Source: a virus. From it: DNA of 32,427 nucleotides. The stretch lies in the IMG/VR virus record IMGVR_UViG_3300023116_000192, positions 1 to 32,427 of that record; one strand, given 5' to 3'. Shown here in pieces: positions 1 to 5,958 of the stretch (position 1 is its first letter; each line of letters opens with the position of its first letter). The notes under the pieces are model-generated. The model saw only the letters and a program-made list of their open reading frames with translations, was not told where the DNA came from and made no database searches. Position numbers and translations under genes: made by a program.

Positions 1-38
1 ACCACATGTAAGAATTTACGAAATACCAAACTAAGAGA

Positions 39-338
39 ATGAACATGATGCAAGAATTATTGATGAAAGACCATTTCACTTATGCCTTGGTGATTGGCAC
101 AATCATCTTGAGTGTGACAGCTGGCTATTTCTTAGGCCACCAAGACAAGGCGGTTGTGTGTGCTCAATATATCACAGACCTTGAAGACCTTAAGGTCAAG
201 AAAGCTACCTGTGACACTGACTTGACAACCTGCAAAGGCAAAGGTGCTGCCAATGGTGTGCTTCAATGCAAGCCCATTTGTGACCAACAAGTGAAGGTTG
301 CACTTGAGACACAGAAGGTTTGGCACTGTAATGATTAA
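39..338 (+). CDS. small membrane-anchored, cysteine-rich protein
   Basis: This 99-aa protein is not recognised as any family. A single hydrophobic segment lies at about residues 13-33, followed by a mainly polar tail with six cysteines, three of them close together near the C-terminus. This fits one N-terminal membrane anchor with an exported tail, where the cysteines could form disulfides. The ATG at 39 follows a purine-rich stretch (aagaga), and two further ATGs lie within the first four codons. The stop codon overlaps the ATG of the next gene, so the two are probably translationally coupled. The topology resembles an inner-membrane spanin, but it has no clear Rz signature, so a lysis role is only inferred. 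Confidence 0.6.
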   Translation: MNMMQELLMKDHFTYALVIGTIILSVTAGYFLGHQDKAVVCAQYITDLEDLKVKKATCDTDLTTCKGKGAANGVLQCKPICDQQVKVALETQKVWHCND

Positions 339-804
339 TATATTCTTAAGTGCTTTGCTTGTGCTTGTGCCTTTGAAGCCTGCCAATATTCCACCTAATT
401 GGATTTACCTTGGTGAAAAGGTTGAACCAATCAAAGGAATCAAGGCTGAACGTGGCTTTGTCTTAACCTTTGAAGGTGCTGTCTTGACTGTACCTGACTT
501 TATCAGAATAAAGAGCATCATCGAGGGGAGCAAAGACATTTGTGTTTATGCTGTGGATAGTGCCTTGAAAGAGTGCAGTGAAGGAATGACCAAGGCTTTG
601 AGTGAAGCTCATGGAAGGGAAACCAACCACTTTGAAATCATAACTGCTTATGAATCAAGACTTGGCAAGTATGAGCTTCAAATTGGCAACCTTGAAACAT
701 CATTGCAGACTGAGCAGAAGAAGTCTAAAATGTTGTTATTCATTGCAAGTGGTCTTGGTGTTGTGGCCACCTTGTTCACCACTCTATACTTTGCAAAGGA
801 CTAG
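331..804 (+). CDS. membrane protein with N-terminal hydrophobic segment and C-terminal TM helix
   Basis: This 157-aa protein starts at the ATG at 331, which overlaps the preceding stop codon. An upstream TTG at 298 would add 11 residues inside the previous gene and is less likely. Residues 2-14 are hydrophobic and could be a signal sequence or a short TM. The middle is soluble and partly helical, with a heptad-like stretch at about 105-130. A clear TM helix lies at about 134-154, followed by a short charged tail. An exported N-terminal part and a C-terminal anchor recall unimolecular spanins, but no lipobox cysteine follows the N-terminal segment. No family is recognised. Confidence 0.6.
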   Translation: MINIFLSALLVLVPLKPANIPPNWIYLGEKVEPIKGIKAERGFVLTFEGAVLTVPDFIRIKSIIEGSKDICVYAVDSALKECSEGMTKALSEAHGRETNHFEIITAYESRLGKYELQIGNLETSLQTEQKKSKMLLFIASGLGVVATLFTTLYFAKD

Positions 805-808
805 CATC

Positions 809-1051
809 ATGGACATGAGCATGTTTGACATTGGAACAGTGCTGGCAGTACTTGGTTTATTCTACAAACTAAGTGCAGACAAGGCCGCACATGCTGAAGA
901 GATGGGAAAGCTCAAGCAACAAGTCAGATCACTTGAAAGTCGTACAAGTCGCATTGATGATCGACTAGAGAGCATTGATGACAAGCTGGGAAACTTACTG
1001 ACTGCAATCATCAAGCTAGAAACTATCATTGGACAGAAGGGGCAGTCTTAA
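809..1051 (+). CDS. small TM plus coiled-coil protein, XhlA-like in architecture
   Basis: This is an 80-aa protein from the ATG at 809, four bases after the preceding stop. A longer reading from 650 would lie inside the upstream gene and is rejected. A short hydrophobic stretch is at residues 7-18. It is followed by an almost continuous amphipathic helix (about 24-72) with regular heptads of L/I and alternating D/R and E/K. The architecture is like the small hemolysin XhlA or phage coiled-coil proteins that sit beside holins, although the TM here is N-terminal. It is the last + strand gene before the convergent recT-like gene, only 25 bases away. The function is unproven. Confidence 0.6.
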   Translation: MDMSMFDIGTVLAVLGLFYKLSADKAAHAEEMGKLKQQVRSLESRTSRIDDRLESIDDKLGNLLTAIIKLETIIGQKGQS

Positions 1052-1076
1052 GCGATTGCAAAACACCCTTCAACTT

Positions 1077-2153
1077 TTAAAGCATTTCAAGAAGACTAGC
1101 AAACACGTTCCAATCATTGGGGTCCATGTGACTGAGCATTCTTATTGCTTTCTTTTTGTCCTCCATTTCATTGGCCACAATAAGAGACTTGACGAAAGCA
1201 CCACAAGCCAATCTTGGACCATACCAGGCAGGGCTTGCGGTCTCCAGGATGGGATATTCAGCAACAAAACCTTGGTGGATTGCTTCAACCTTTTCTTCTT
1301 CTCCTTTGTACCAATCAATATCAAAAGACCAAGACTTACGACTGACCTTATGAATGATGACATTGAAGAAGAATGATTCAAGCTCTTGGGCGGTCATGTC
1401 TGCAAGTTCTACCTGTTGACGTGATGTTGCTTGGTTCACTTCTTCAATAGGTATTTCATGCTCTTCACATACATTCAAGAATTCAGCTTCATTACTGAAG
1501 TTCCAAGGGCAATCTTCTAACTTAGTCTTTTTTTTTGGTTGCTCCTTTGGTGGTGCGGCTGGTGTTGGTCGAGTGCTGGGAACTTTCATTGGTTGTGGTC
1601 TTTGGCTGATATTCAACTCTTCACCAAGACTTTCTGCACTTATCTTTGCTCTCTCGTCATCACTCATGTTGGTGTTGTCTGCTATTTCATCGGCTGAGTA
1701 GATACCACTGACAGCATCGGGAAAGACAGCACGAAGACCCATTGTCAACACACGACTTCTTAACATTTGCAAAGGCATTTGTCGCCAATTACGGTTCTTA
1801 GTTAGCCCTTGAGCATCAGCCATCTCCATGGTGTAAGTGAACTCATGAACTATCTCTTGTGGTTCATCACTTCGAGCAAAGACCATTGAGCAGTGGTTAA
1901 TATCCCAAGTGGTGATCTTCATGAATCTTACAAGGCCTGAACTTCTGCAGATACCTGCCATTGCATCAGCATTGAGGGAAGGCTTGCCACGAAGACAAAA
2001 GGACTGTGTAGATACAAGACCCATATCACCATTGAAGTGATGGCCAAATGAAGCATGACACTTAAGAAGGTCAAGTGGTGCTTGGTTGTCAAGTAGTGTT
2101 GCAATCTCTTTTGCTTCTTCAAGGTTCTTTGGTACATAGATTGATTGATACAT
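1077..2153 (-). CDS. RecT-like single-strand annealing protein
   Basis: This 358-aa protein has a RecT/Redβ-like N-terminal half. Residues about 20-90 contain the core with many small and aromatic positions (FGHHF, AMAGICR). Residues 123-156 contain the family's hallmark helix (WRQMPLQMLRSRV), then GLRAVFPDAVSGIYSADE. In this family such proteins coat and anneal single strands during phage recombination and end repair. After a proline/lysine-rich linker (about 190-212) there is an extra C-terminal domain of about 140 residues that I do not recognise. No partner exonuclease is visible in the window. It is the last gene of the leftward operon, with a purine-rich ribosome site (aggagaaac) just before its ATG. 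Confidence 0.8.
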   Translation of the reverse strand: MYQSIYVPKNLEEAKEIATLLDNQAPLDLLKCHASFGHHFNGDMGLVSTQSFCLRGKPSLNADAMAGICRSSGLVRFMKITTWDINHCSMVFARSDEPQEIVHEFTYTMEMADAQGLTKNRNWRQMPLQMLRSRVLTMGLRAVFPDAVSGIYSADEIADNTNMSDDERAKISAESLGEELNISQRPQPMKVPSTRPTPAAPPKEQPKKKTKLEDCPWNFSNEAEFLNVCEEHEIPIEEVNQATSRQQVELADMTAQELESFFFNVIIHKVSRKSWSFDIDWYKGEEEKVEAIHQGFVAEYPILETASPAWYGPRLACGAFVKSLIVANEMEDKKKAIRMLSHMDPNDWNVFASLLEML

Positions 2154-2187
2154 TATGTTTCTCCTGTGGTTGTGTCAGTTTAAGGTC

Positions 2188-2496
2188 TTATTGGATCATG
2201 TCTGGTGTTCTTGGGAATTCGGGAAAGGTCTTGGCTGCCTTCAAGTGAACCTTCCAATCAATTTGGTGATTATCACACCAATCTTTTACTTCATCATAAG
2301 AAGGTGTGAAGGTATCACTACCAATCAATAGCTTTCTTTGATAAGGGCTTATTGCTGATCTTACCTTATCAGCACAGAAGGCAGCTTCATCAAATTCAAT
2401 AGTTTGCAAGTAGGCTGAAAGCATCATCATTAAGACGATGGCTAAGAAGGCAAGGCCAACATCTTGGGCAAGTCTTTGGTCGGGTGTCATTGTCAT
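2188..2496 (-). CDS. small single-TM protein of unknown function
   Basis: This is a 102-aa protein with one strong TM helix at about residues 12-30, including a run of methionines. A hydrophilic domain with two cysteines and several aromatic residues follows. It lies between the acidic 54-aa gene and the recT-like gene in the leftward operon, with short gaps on both sides. An aggaga-type ribosome site precedes the ATG. No family is recognised. A membrane protein in an early immunity or recombination operon could act in superinfection exclusion, but nothing in the sequence shows that directly. Confidence 0.6.
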   Translation of the reverse strand: MTMTPDQRLAQDVGLAFLAIVLMMMLSAYLQTIEFDEAAFCADKVRSAISPYQRKLLIGSDTFTPSYDEVKDWCDNHQIDWKVHLKAAKTFPEFPRTPDMIQ

Positions 2497-2521
2497 TTTA
2501 GGTCTCCTGGTTGTTTGTGGT

Positions 2522-2686
2522 TTAAAAGTTGCGGTTAAAGGCCAAGGCTTCTTCTTGGTCTAGTTCGTCATCAAGGTCTTCTTCGTACTCTTCAACGTCG
2601 TTTTCTTCGGGGTCAAGAGTGTCATCTTCTGAGTCATATTCATCAATGCTGTTCTCAATAAAGTCATTCCAATCATCAATATTCAT
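2522..2686 (-). CDS. very acidic 54-aa protein, possible DNA mimic
   Basis: Reading the minus strand from the ATG at 2686 to the TAA at 2522 gives 54 residues, of which 25 are Asp or Glu and only one (Arg52) is basic. The estimated charge is about -24. The ATG overlaps the TGA of the upstream HTH gene in an ATGA junction, a strong sign of coupled translation and of a real gene. The protein opens with NIDDWNDF and carries several aromatic residues between the acidic clusters. Small, highly acidic phage proteins often mimic DNA and bind DNA-binding enzymes; that role is inferred here. It could equally be an unstructured partner of the neighbouring RecT-like protein. Confidence 0.7.
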   Translation of the reverse strand: MNIDDWNDFIENSIDEYDSEDDTLDPEENDVEEYEEDLDDELDQEEALAFNRNF

Positions 2687-2916
2687 TGTTCTGTAACCTT
2701 TATAGTAATCTTGGGAATAAAGTCTGTGGCGGTGAAATAGTCAGTTTGAAAGGAAAGCACATTGGCTTGTTCTGCCAATGATTGTGCCAGCTCATCACTT
2801 GGCACTAAGTGATTGTTAATGATTCTTGACAAGTAGCCAAGTGTGATTCCTGTTCTTTCAGCGAGTAAAGAAAGTTTAACATGCTTTTTAAGAAACTGTC
2901 TTTTGTAGACCTTCAT
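2683..2916 (-). CDS. XRE/Cro-CI-type HTH regulator
   Basis: This 77-aa protein has a helix-turn-helix at about residues 13-45: KLSLLAERTGITLGYLSRII, followed by a typical third-helix region ending in LAEQANV. The size suits a Cro-like or short repressor that consists only of the DNA-binding domain plus a short β tail. It is the first gene of the leftward operon (regulator, acidic protein, membrane protein, recT-like). It faces the initiator gene across a 133-base divergent control region with a TTGACA promoter. This layout is that of a phage genetic switch. No cleavable CI C-terminal domain and no integrase are seen, so lysogeny cannot be claimed. Confidence 0.8.
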   Translation of the reverse strand: MKVYKRQFLKKHVKLSLLAERTGITLGYLSRIINNHLVPSDELAQSLAEQANVLSFQTDYFTATDFIPKITIKVTEQ

Positions 2917-2949
2917 TGATTGTCTCCTATGGTCAAAGGTTGTGATGTA

Positions 2950-2978
2950 TTGTTAACTTCTTTTTTTTGTCATGTCAA
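2950..2978 (-). promoter_or_regulatory. sigma70-type promoter for the leftward regulator/recT operon
   Basis: On the minus strand a perfect -35 box TTGACA (2978-2973) is followed after 17 bases by TAACAA (2955-2950). The predicted start lies about 27 bases before the regulator's ATG, leaving room for the AGGAGA ribosome site at about 2927-2922. The same 133-base region must also drive the + strand initiator gene. There the best candidates (TTGAAA at 2988 or TTGATA at 3007) are weaker and not resolved. Operator sites for the regulator were not identified. Confidence 0.55.
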
Positions 2979-3049
2979 ATAAATTTGTTGAAAAGTTTTT
3001 TTAAAGTTGATAAACCATATTTAGCTTTCATATACACAGGAGAAGAAAC

Positions 3050-3607
3050 ATGAAAGAACATGAAGTCAGAAAGGCCATTATGAGCCGCAAAGACCTTACC
3101 GATGGTGACAAGGTAGTCATGCTTGCGATACTCTTAACAGTAGATTGGGAAACATGGACCAATCCAACCAGCTTAAAAGCGATTGCAAATTTGACAGGCA
3201 AGAAACGACCAAACATTGTAAGACACTTCAAGAAGCTGGAGCAGTTAAAGCTGATAAGCAGAGATTGGTTTACAAGCCAAGTTTGCAAAGCTCCAATTAT
3301 GAAAGTCCACCTTGAAAACATCAAGCAACCTGTTATCAATATGATAACACCACCTGTTATCAAGATGATAACACCCCGTTATCAAGATGATAACACCACC
3401 TGTTATCAAGATGATAATACCCCTGTTATCAATATGAGAACAGATGCTGTTATCAATTCGATAACACTAACAACTAACTTTAATAATCAATCTATATATC
3501 AATCTAATATCAATATGTATGGATTGAACGTTGGAGAGCTTTGGGGCGATGAATTAAGAGAAGAAGTAGAGGAGAATTTAAGAGCAAAGAAGGAAGGTGA
3601 GAAATGA
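3050..3607 (+). CDS. replication initiator (lambda O-like arrangement) with internal iterons
   Basis: This 185-aa protein has a winged-helix-type N-terminal domain at about residues 14-85. It includes a HTH around SLKAIANLTGKKRPNIVRHFKKLEQ, as in phage replication initiators and replisome-organiser proteins. Residues about 94-140 are encoded by six near-identical DNA repeats and look low-complexity (PVINMITP, RYQDDNTT). After a polar AT-rich linker, the C-terminus is a short acidic helix that could contact the helicase loader. A strong AGGAG site precedes the ATG. The stop overlaps the start of the DnaC-like gene (gaaATGA). Position, domain and embedded repeats together indicate an O-type initiator binding its own gene, although sequence similarity to lambda O itself is not evident. 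Confidence 0.75.
   Translation: MKEHEVRKAIMSRKDLTDGDKVVMLAILLTVDWETWTNPTSLKAIANLTGKKRPNIVRHFKKLEQLKLISRDWFTSQVCKAPIMKVHLENIKQPVINMITPPVIKMITPRYQDDNTTCYQDDNTPVINMRTDAVINSITLTTNFNNQSIYQSNINMYGLNVGELWGDELREEVEENLRAKKEGEK
3331..3466. repeat. six palindromic iterons, putative replication origin
   Basis: Six copies of a 19-bp element, consensus TGTTATCAAKATGATAACA, start at 3331, 3355, 3377, 3401, 3424 and 3448 (spacing 24, 22, 24, 23 and 24). Each is an interrupted palindrome, TGTTATC-N5-GATAACA. Copies 1 and 2 fit perfectly, copy 3 lacks the first T, copy 4 has ATA at the end, copy 5 has GAGAACA, and copy 6 has a different centre (AATTC). Because 22 and 23 are not multiples of three, the same DNA is read in different frames in neighbouring copies, so it is the DNA, not the peptide, that is kept. 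An AT-rich stretch (about 3467-3530) follows, as in lambda ori. Confidence 0.8.
3467..3530. other. AT-rich stretch next to iterons, candidate DNA-unwinding element
   Basis: Directly after the sixth iteron the sequence becomes strongly A/T rich, with runs such as actttaataatc, tctatatatc and ctaatatcaata. In lambdoid origins the initiator-bound iterons lie beside such an easily melted region where the helicase is loaded. The DnaC-like loader gene begins about 75 bases further on. The role as an unwinding element is inferred from position and composition. Confidence 0.5.
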
Positions 3608-4524
3608 AAAGATTAGGTGATGAACTTGGAAAGCTCTCAAGACAGCTTAAGGAAATGAGAAAGACAGTAGCTGAAATGAACAGCAATAAGCCAAAGGTCA
3701 AAGTCCAGCTTCAAGACTTTAGACATATCAATCCAAGCAACCTTGAAGAAGAAGACTTGGTCTTTAAAGATGCACCTTTCTTTCAATGCAAAGTTCTTCC
3801 ATTCTGTGGTCGGTGCAAAGAGGGCTTCATTTATCAAGCAAATGAACAGAATACACTTGACGCTAAGGTGTGCAAGTTCTGTGAGATACCAAGAAGAAGA
3901 ATGGCCAAACTCACCAAGCTCCAACTTCCAAGTGATTCTTATGGTATGCACTTCAAAGCATATGAATGGGATTCACCACACCAACAGCAAAGAGTCCAAG
4001 GCTTATTGGATTGGATCAAGAAACCAAATGAAAGACAGATACAAGCAAGTCCTTCTTTATATCTTCGTGGTGATCCTGGCAATGGCAAGACCTCCCTGCT
4101 TTACTGCCTAGCAAAAGACGCTATCTTCAGCGGTCAGCGTGTTATGTATATCTCACACAATCAGCTTATTGACCAAATCAAAAGATCATTCAATGGTGAG
4201 AAGGACCCATTGAAGCATTGGCTTGATAAGACTGATTTACTTCTCTTTGATGAATTCTGTGGTGTTGGTGGTGGTGCAAATCAAACACAATGGTTTAAAT
4301 CGACCACAGCCGATATAGTTCAAAAGATATATGAGCGGTGGAAGTCAGGCCAGTTGTCAGTTGTCTTGACTAGCAACTTGACCAATCAACAGCTTAAAAC
4401 AGCGATTGACTACAACAAAGCTATCTTAAGCAGATTCATTGCCATGTTTGGTGAGCCTGTCAACATGATAGGAAGAGACCGAAGAGTTACAGACAATCAC
4501 CTTCTTAACGCTTGGATAGGATAA
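3604..4524 (+). CDS. DnaC-like helicase loader (AAA+ ATPase)
   Basis: This 306-aa protein has a zinc-ribbon-like N-terminal part (C68-x2-C71 ... C90-x2-C93) and a DnaC/IstB-type AAA+ core. The Walker A motif GDPGNGKT is at 156-163, Walker B LLLFDEF at 212-218, a sensor-1-like VVLTSNLT follows, and an arginine (ILSRF) near the C-terminus suits the arginine-finger region. DnaC-type proteins load the DnaB helicase onto the melted origin. No phage helicase is seen, so the host DnaB is the likely client. The start overlaps the initiator stop, which makes an O-P-like pair. The length fits DnaC/DnaI relatives with an N-terminal zinc domain. A hairpin terminator follows immediately. Confidence 0.85.
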   Translation: MKRLGDELGKLSRQLKEMRKTVAEMNSNKPKVKVQLQDFRHINPSNLEEEDLVFKDAPFFQCKVLPFCGRCKEGFIYQANEQNTLDAKVCKFCEIPRRRMAKLTKLQLPSDSYGMHFKAYEWDSPHQQQRVQGLLDWIKKPNERQIQASPSLYLRGDPGNGKTSLLYCLAKDAIFSGQRVMYISHNQLIDQIKRSFNGEKDPLKHWLDKTDLLLFDEFCGVGGGANQTQWFKSTTADIVQKIYERWKSGQLSVVLTSNLTNQQLKTAIDYNKAILSRFIAMFGEPVNMIGRDRRVTDNHLLNAWIG

Positions 4525-4529
4525 AAAAA

Positions 4530-4560
4530 GCCACACAAGGGGGCGCTTGTGTGGCCTTTC
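4530..4560. terminator. hairpin terminator after the helicase-loader gene
   Basis: A perfect 10-bp stem GCCACACAAG (4530-4539) / CTTGTGTGGC (4546-4555) encloses a 6-base loop. It is flanked by seven A's on the left and CTTTC on the right. On the + strand the U tract is short. On the - strand the A run gives seven U's, so the hairpin may work in both directions. It closes the initiator/loader operon and isolates the next promoter region. Confidence 0.75.
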
Positions 4561-4862
4561 ATAGAAAATAGGAGGCTATTGACTGCAACAAGTATACAGC
4601 AACCAATATCCACTTCAAGAAAAACAAGTGATGAATAAGTGTTGACTTGTCTTGAAAAAGTCTTTTGTATGGTAAAGAATCAGATAGTGTCACCTTCTTT
4701 AATTCTAATTAACATCTTTTCAGTGACAGTAAGTTGTTTCGTTTTGTGTTAGTTTTTAAAGGTCCTTATTCATAGCTTTTTTTTACTATCTGGTTACTTT
4801 TTTGTTTTCTTCTCAGTCTCTACAGTGTATACTTAGTTTCTCATGTAGAGAAGGAGACAAAC
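4561..4862 (+). promoter_or_regulatory. 302-base non-coding leader with candidate promoters
   Basis: No gene of convincing size is seen. The stretch is A/T rich with T runs. One candidate promoter is TTGACT (4642-4647)-17-TTGTAT (4665-4670), and a second -10 box TATACT is at 4828-4833 with a poor -35. An 8-bp inverted repeat CAGATAGT (4681-4688) / ACTATCTG (4785-4792) brackets the middle, and TGTCAC/GTGACA (4688-4693, 4723-4728) lies inside it. These may be regulatory or chance. A strong AAGGAG ribosome site (4851-4856) serves the next gene. This is the probable start of the middle-gene operon. Confidence 0.45.
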
Positions 4863-5144
4863 ATGGAAAAGAAACAAAGAAGGCAGCCTATCACCTTCAG
4901 AACAAGTCAAGAGAACATTGACTATCTTGACGAGATAGCCACAATCAACAGGCGGTCAATAAGCACACTTGTGGATTGGGGTATTACCTATGTCATTGAA
5001 CACCATCGAAGAGCTGGAACAGGAAATCAAACAGGCCTTGAAGTACTACAACTTTTGGGATCAGCAAAGACACCTGCCAACAGCAGCACAAACAGCGGAC
5101 TACTTTGCCAGCAGACTGCAAACACTAAGGAGCAAACTAAATGA
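4863..5144 (+). CDS. ribbon-helix-helix DNA-binding protein
   Basis: In this 93-aa protein residues about 8-47 look like a CopG/MetJ-type ribbon-helix-helix. A basic strand (RQPITFRTS) is followed by a helix (QENIDYLDEIATIN), a turn (RRSIS) and a second helix (TLVDWGITYVIEH). Such proteins bind operators as dimers and regulate small phage operons. The start is well supported by AAGGAG six bases upstream. The C-terminal half (about 48-93) is low in hydrophobic pattern, rich in T/S/N/Q/G, and overlaps a more protein-like ORF in another frame. The TGA overlaps the ATG of SSB (ATGA), which argues that the frame is truly read to its end. Confidence 0.7.
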   Translation: MEKKQRRQPITFRTSQENIDYLDEIATINRRSISTLVDWGITYVIEHHRRAGTGNQTGLEVLQLLGSAKTPANSSTNSGLLCQQTANTKEQTK

Positions 5145-5196
5145 CCTTAAGCGTGAACGAAGTGACCTTGTTGGGCCACCTAGGAAAAAACCCTGA
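4990..5196 (+). CDS. overlapping out-of-frame helical ORF (possible nested gene)
   Basis: In the +1 frame relative to the ribbon-helix-helix gene, an ATG at 4990 opens 68 codons that run into the SSB gene. The predicted product is a convincing amphipathic helix protein: TIEELEQEIKQALKYYNFW, a short loop, then helices around YFASRLQTLRSKLNDLKRE. It looks more like a folded protein than the host frame does over the same bases. The ribosome site is weak (GGGG nine bases upstream). Possible explanations are a true overlapping gene, a frameshift extension of the RHH protein, or a sequencing indel. The terminal residues overlapping SSB look arbitrary. Confidence 0.4.
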   Translation: MSLNTIEELEQEIKQALKYYNFWDQQRHLPTAAQTADYFASRLQTLRSKLNDLKRERSDLVGPPRKKP

Positions 5197-5542
5197 GTTT
5201 GTTGATGAACATCAACAAGTAGCTATCTTCTCACTCGCAACAAATGAAAGCTATCAAGACAAGCGTGGAGAGTGGCAAACTTCAACAGAGTGGCACAGAA
5301 TAAAAGTTCGTGGTCCACTTGCTGAAAGAGCAGTAAGAAGCCTTAAGAAAGGTTCAAGAGCTTACATTAAGGGCAAAGTGTCAAGCTATGAAAACAAGAG
5401 CGGTGTGCGTAAGTGGGAAATCATAGCTTTTAAGTGTGGTGGTCTTGATAAGACACAAGCCCACTTCGATGATTCAAGCGAACTCTTACCACCCGAACAA
5501 CCACAGGCAAACACCTACCCCAAATCACCTTGGGGAAAATAA
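5141..5542 (+). CDS. ssb: single-stranded DNA-binding protein (OB fold)
   Basis: This 133-aa protein matches bacterial-type SSB over residues about 3-105. It has the opening strand NEVTLLGHLGKNPEF, then VAIFSLATNESYQDKRGEW, EWHRIKV, a GPLAERAVRSLKKGSRAYIKGKV helix/strand, and WEIIAFKC. It would coat single strands at the replication fork and work with the origin proteins and the RecT-like protein. The C-terminal tail is short and ends in SPWGK. The acidic DDDIPF-type tip that recruits host partners is missing, so it may not bind the usual host SSB interactome. The ATG overlaps the RHH stop and has AAGGAG six bases upstream. Confidence 0.9.
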   Translation: MTLSVNEVTLLGHLGKNPEFVDEHQQVAIFSLATNESYQDKRGEWQTSTEWHRIKVRGPLAERAVRSLKKGSRAYIKGKVSSYENKSGVRKWEIIAFKCGGLDKTQAHFDDSSELLPPEQPQANTYPKSPWGK

Positions 5543-5547
5543 CCACA

Positions 5548-5928
5548 ATGAAAGATTGGAAGACCATGAACATGACACACCAATTTCCTATTCCCTTTGA
5601 CTTTTCAACACTCCGAAATATCAAAGGGCGAAAGCTACCCAAAGAAACCAAGTTGAAGATGATTAAGGAAGGTCTTCAAGCTGGTCTACCCTTGAATAAG
5701 ATCAGTGTTGAAATTGGCTATTCACCATCTTATTTGATGAATGTCTACAACAAGAACAGCGGTTTTGAAAACCACAAACTATATGATGACCTTTGCAGAA
5801 TCATGGAAGAGGTAAACAGTGGTCGAAGTGTTGAAGACCAGCTAAAGGCCACCATTAAAGATCAACAAAAACTAATTGCTGAGTATGAAACAATCGTTGA
5901 ACAGCTTTTAAAATTACTCGACCGATAA
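5548..5928 (+). CDS. HTH plus C-terminal coiled-coil protein
   Basis: This 126-aa protein is counted from the ATG at 5548, just after the SSB stop. An ATG at 5566 is an alternative, and the TTG at 5530 is unlikely. The central part (about 45-75) resembles a HTH: an entry helix KLKMIKEGLQAG, then PLNKISVEIGYSPSYLMNVYN. The last 40 residues form a likely coiled coil (EDQLKATIKDQQKLIAEYETIVEQLLKLL). It could be a dimeric DNA-binding regulator. The next gene begins directly at its stop codon. No named family is recognised. Confidence 0.6.
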   Translation: MKDWKTMNMTHQFPIPFDFSTLRNIKGRKLPKETKLKMIKEGLQAGLPLNKISVEIGYSPSYLMNVYNKNSGFENHKLYDDLCRIMEEVNSGRSVEDQLKATIKDQQKLIAEYETIVEQLLKLLDR

Positions 5929-5958
5929 ATGACAAACAAACCACAGGAGAAAAACAAC

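Noticed and set aside
650-808. Extended N-terminus for the 80-aa coiled-coil protein
   Set aside because: It lies inside the upstream gene and encodes no recognisable segment; the ATG at 809 follows that gene's stop.
1029-1376. + strand ORF across the recT-like gene
   Set aside because: It is antisense to a well-supported RecT-like protein, has no family features and no ribosome site.
3331-3466. CRISPR-like array
   Set aside because: Units are 19-bp palindromes only 3-5 bases apart, with no spacers of useful length and no cas genes; iterons explain them.
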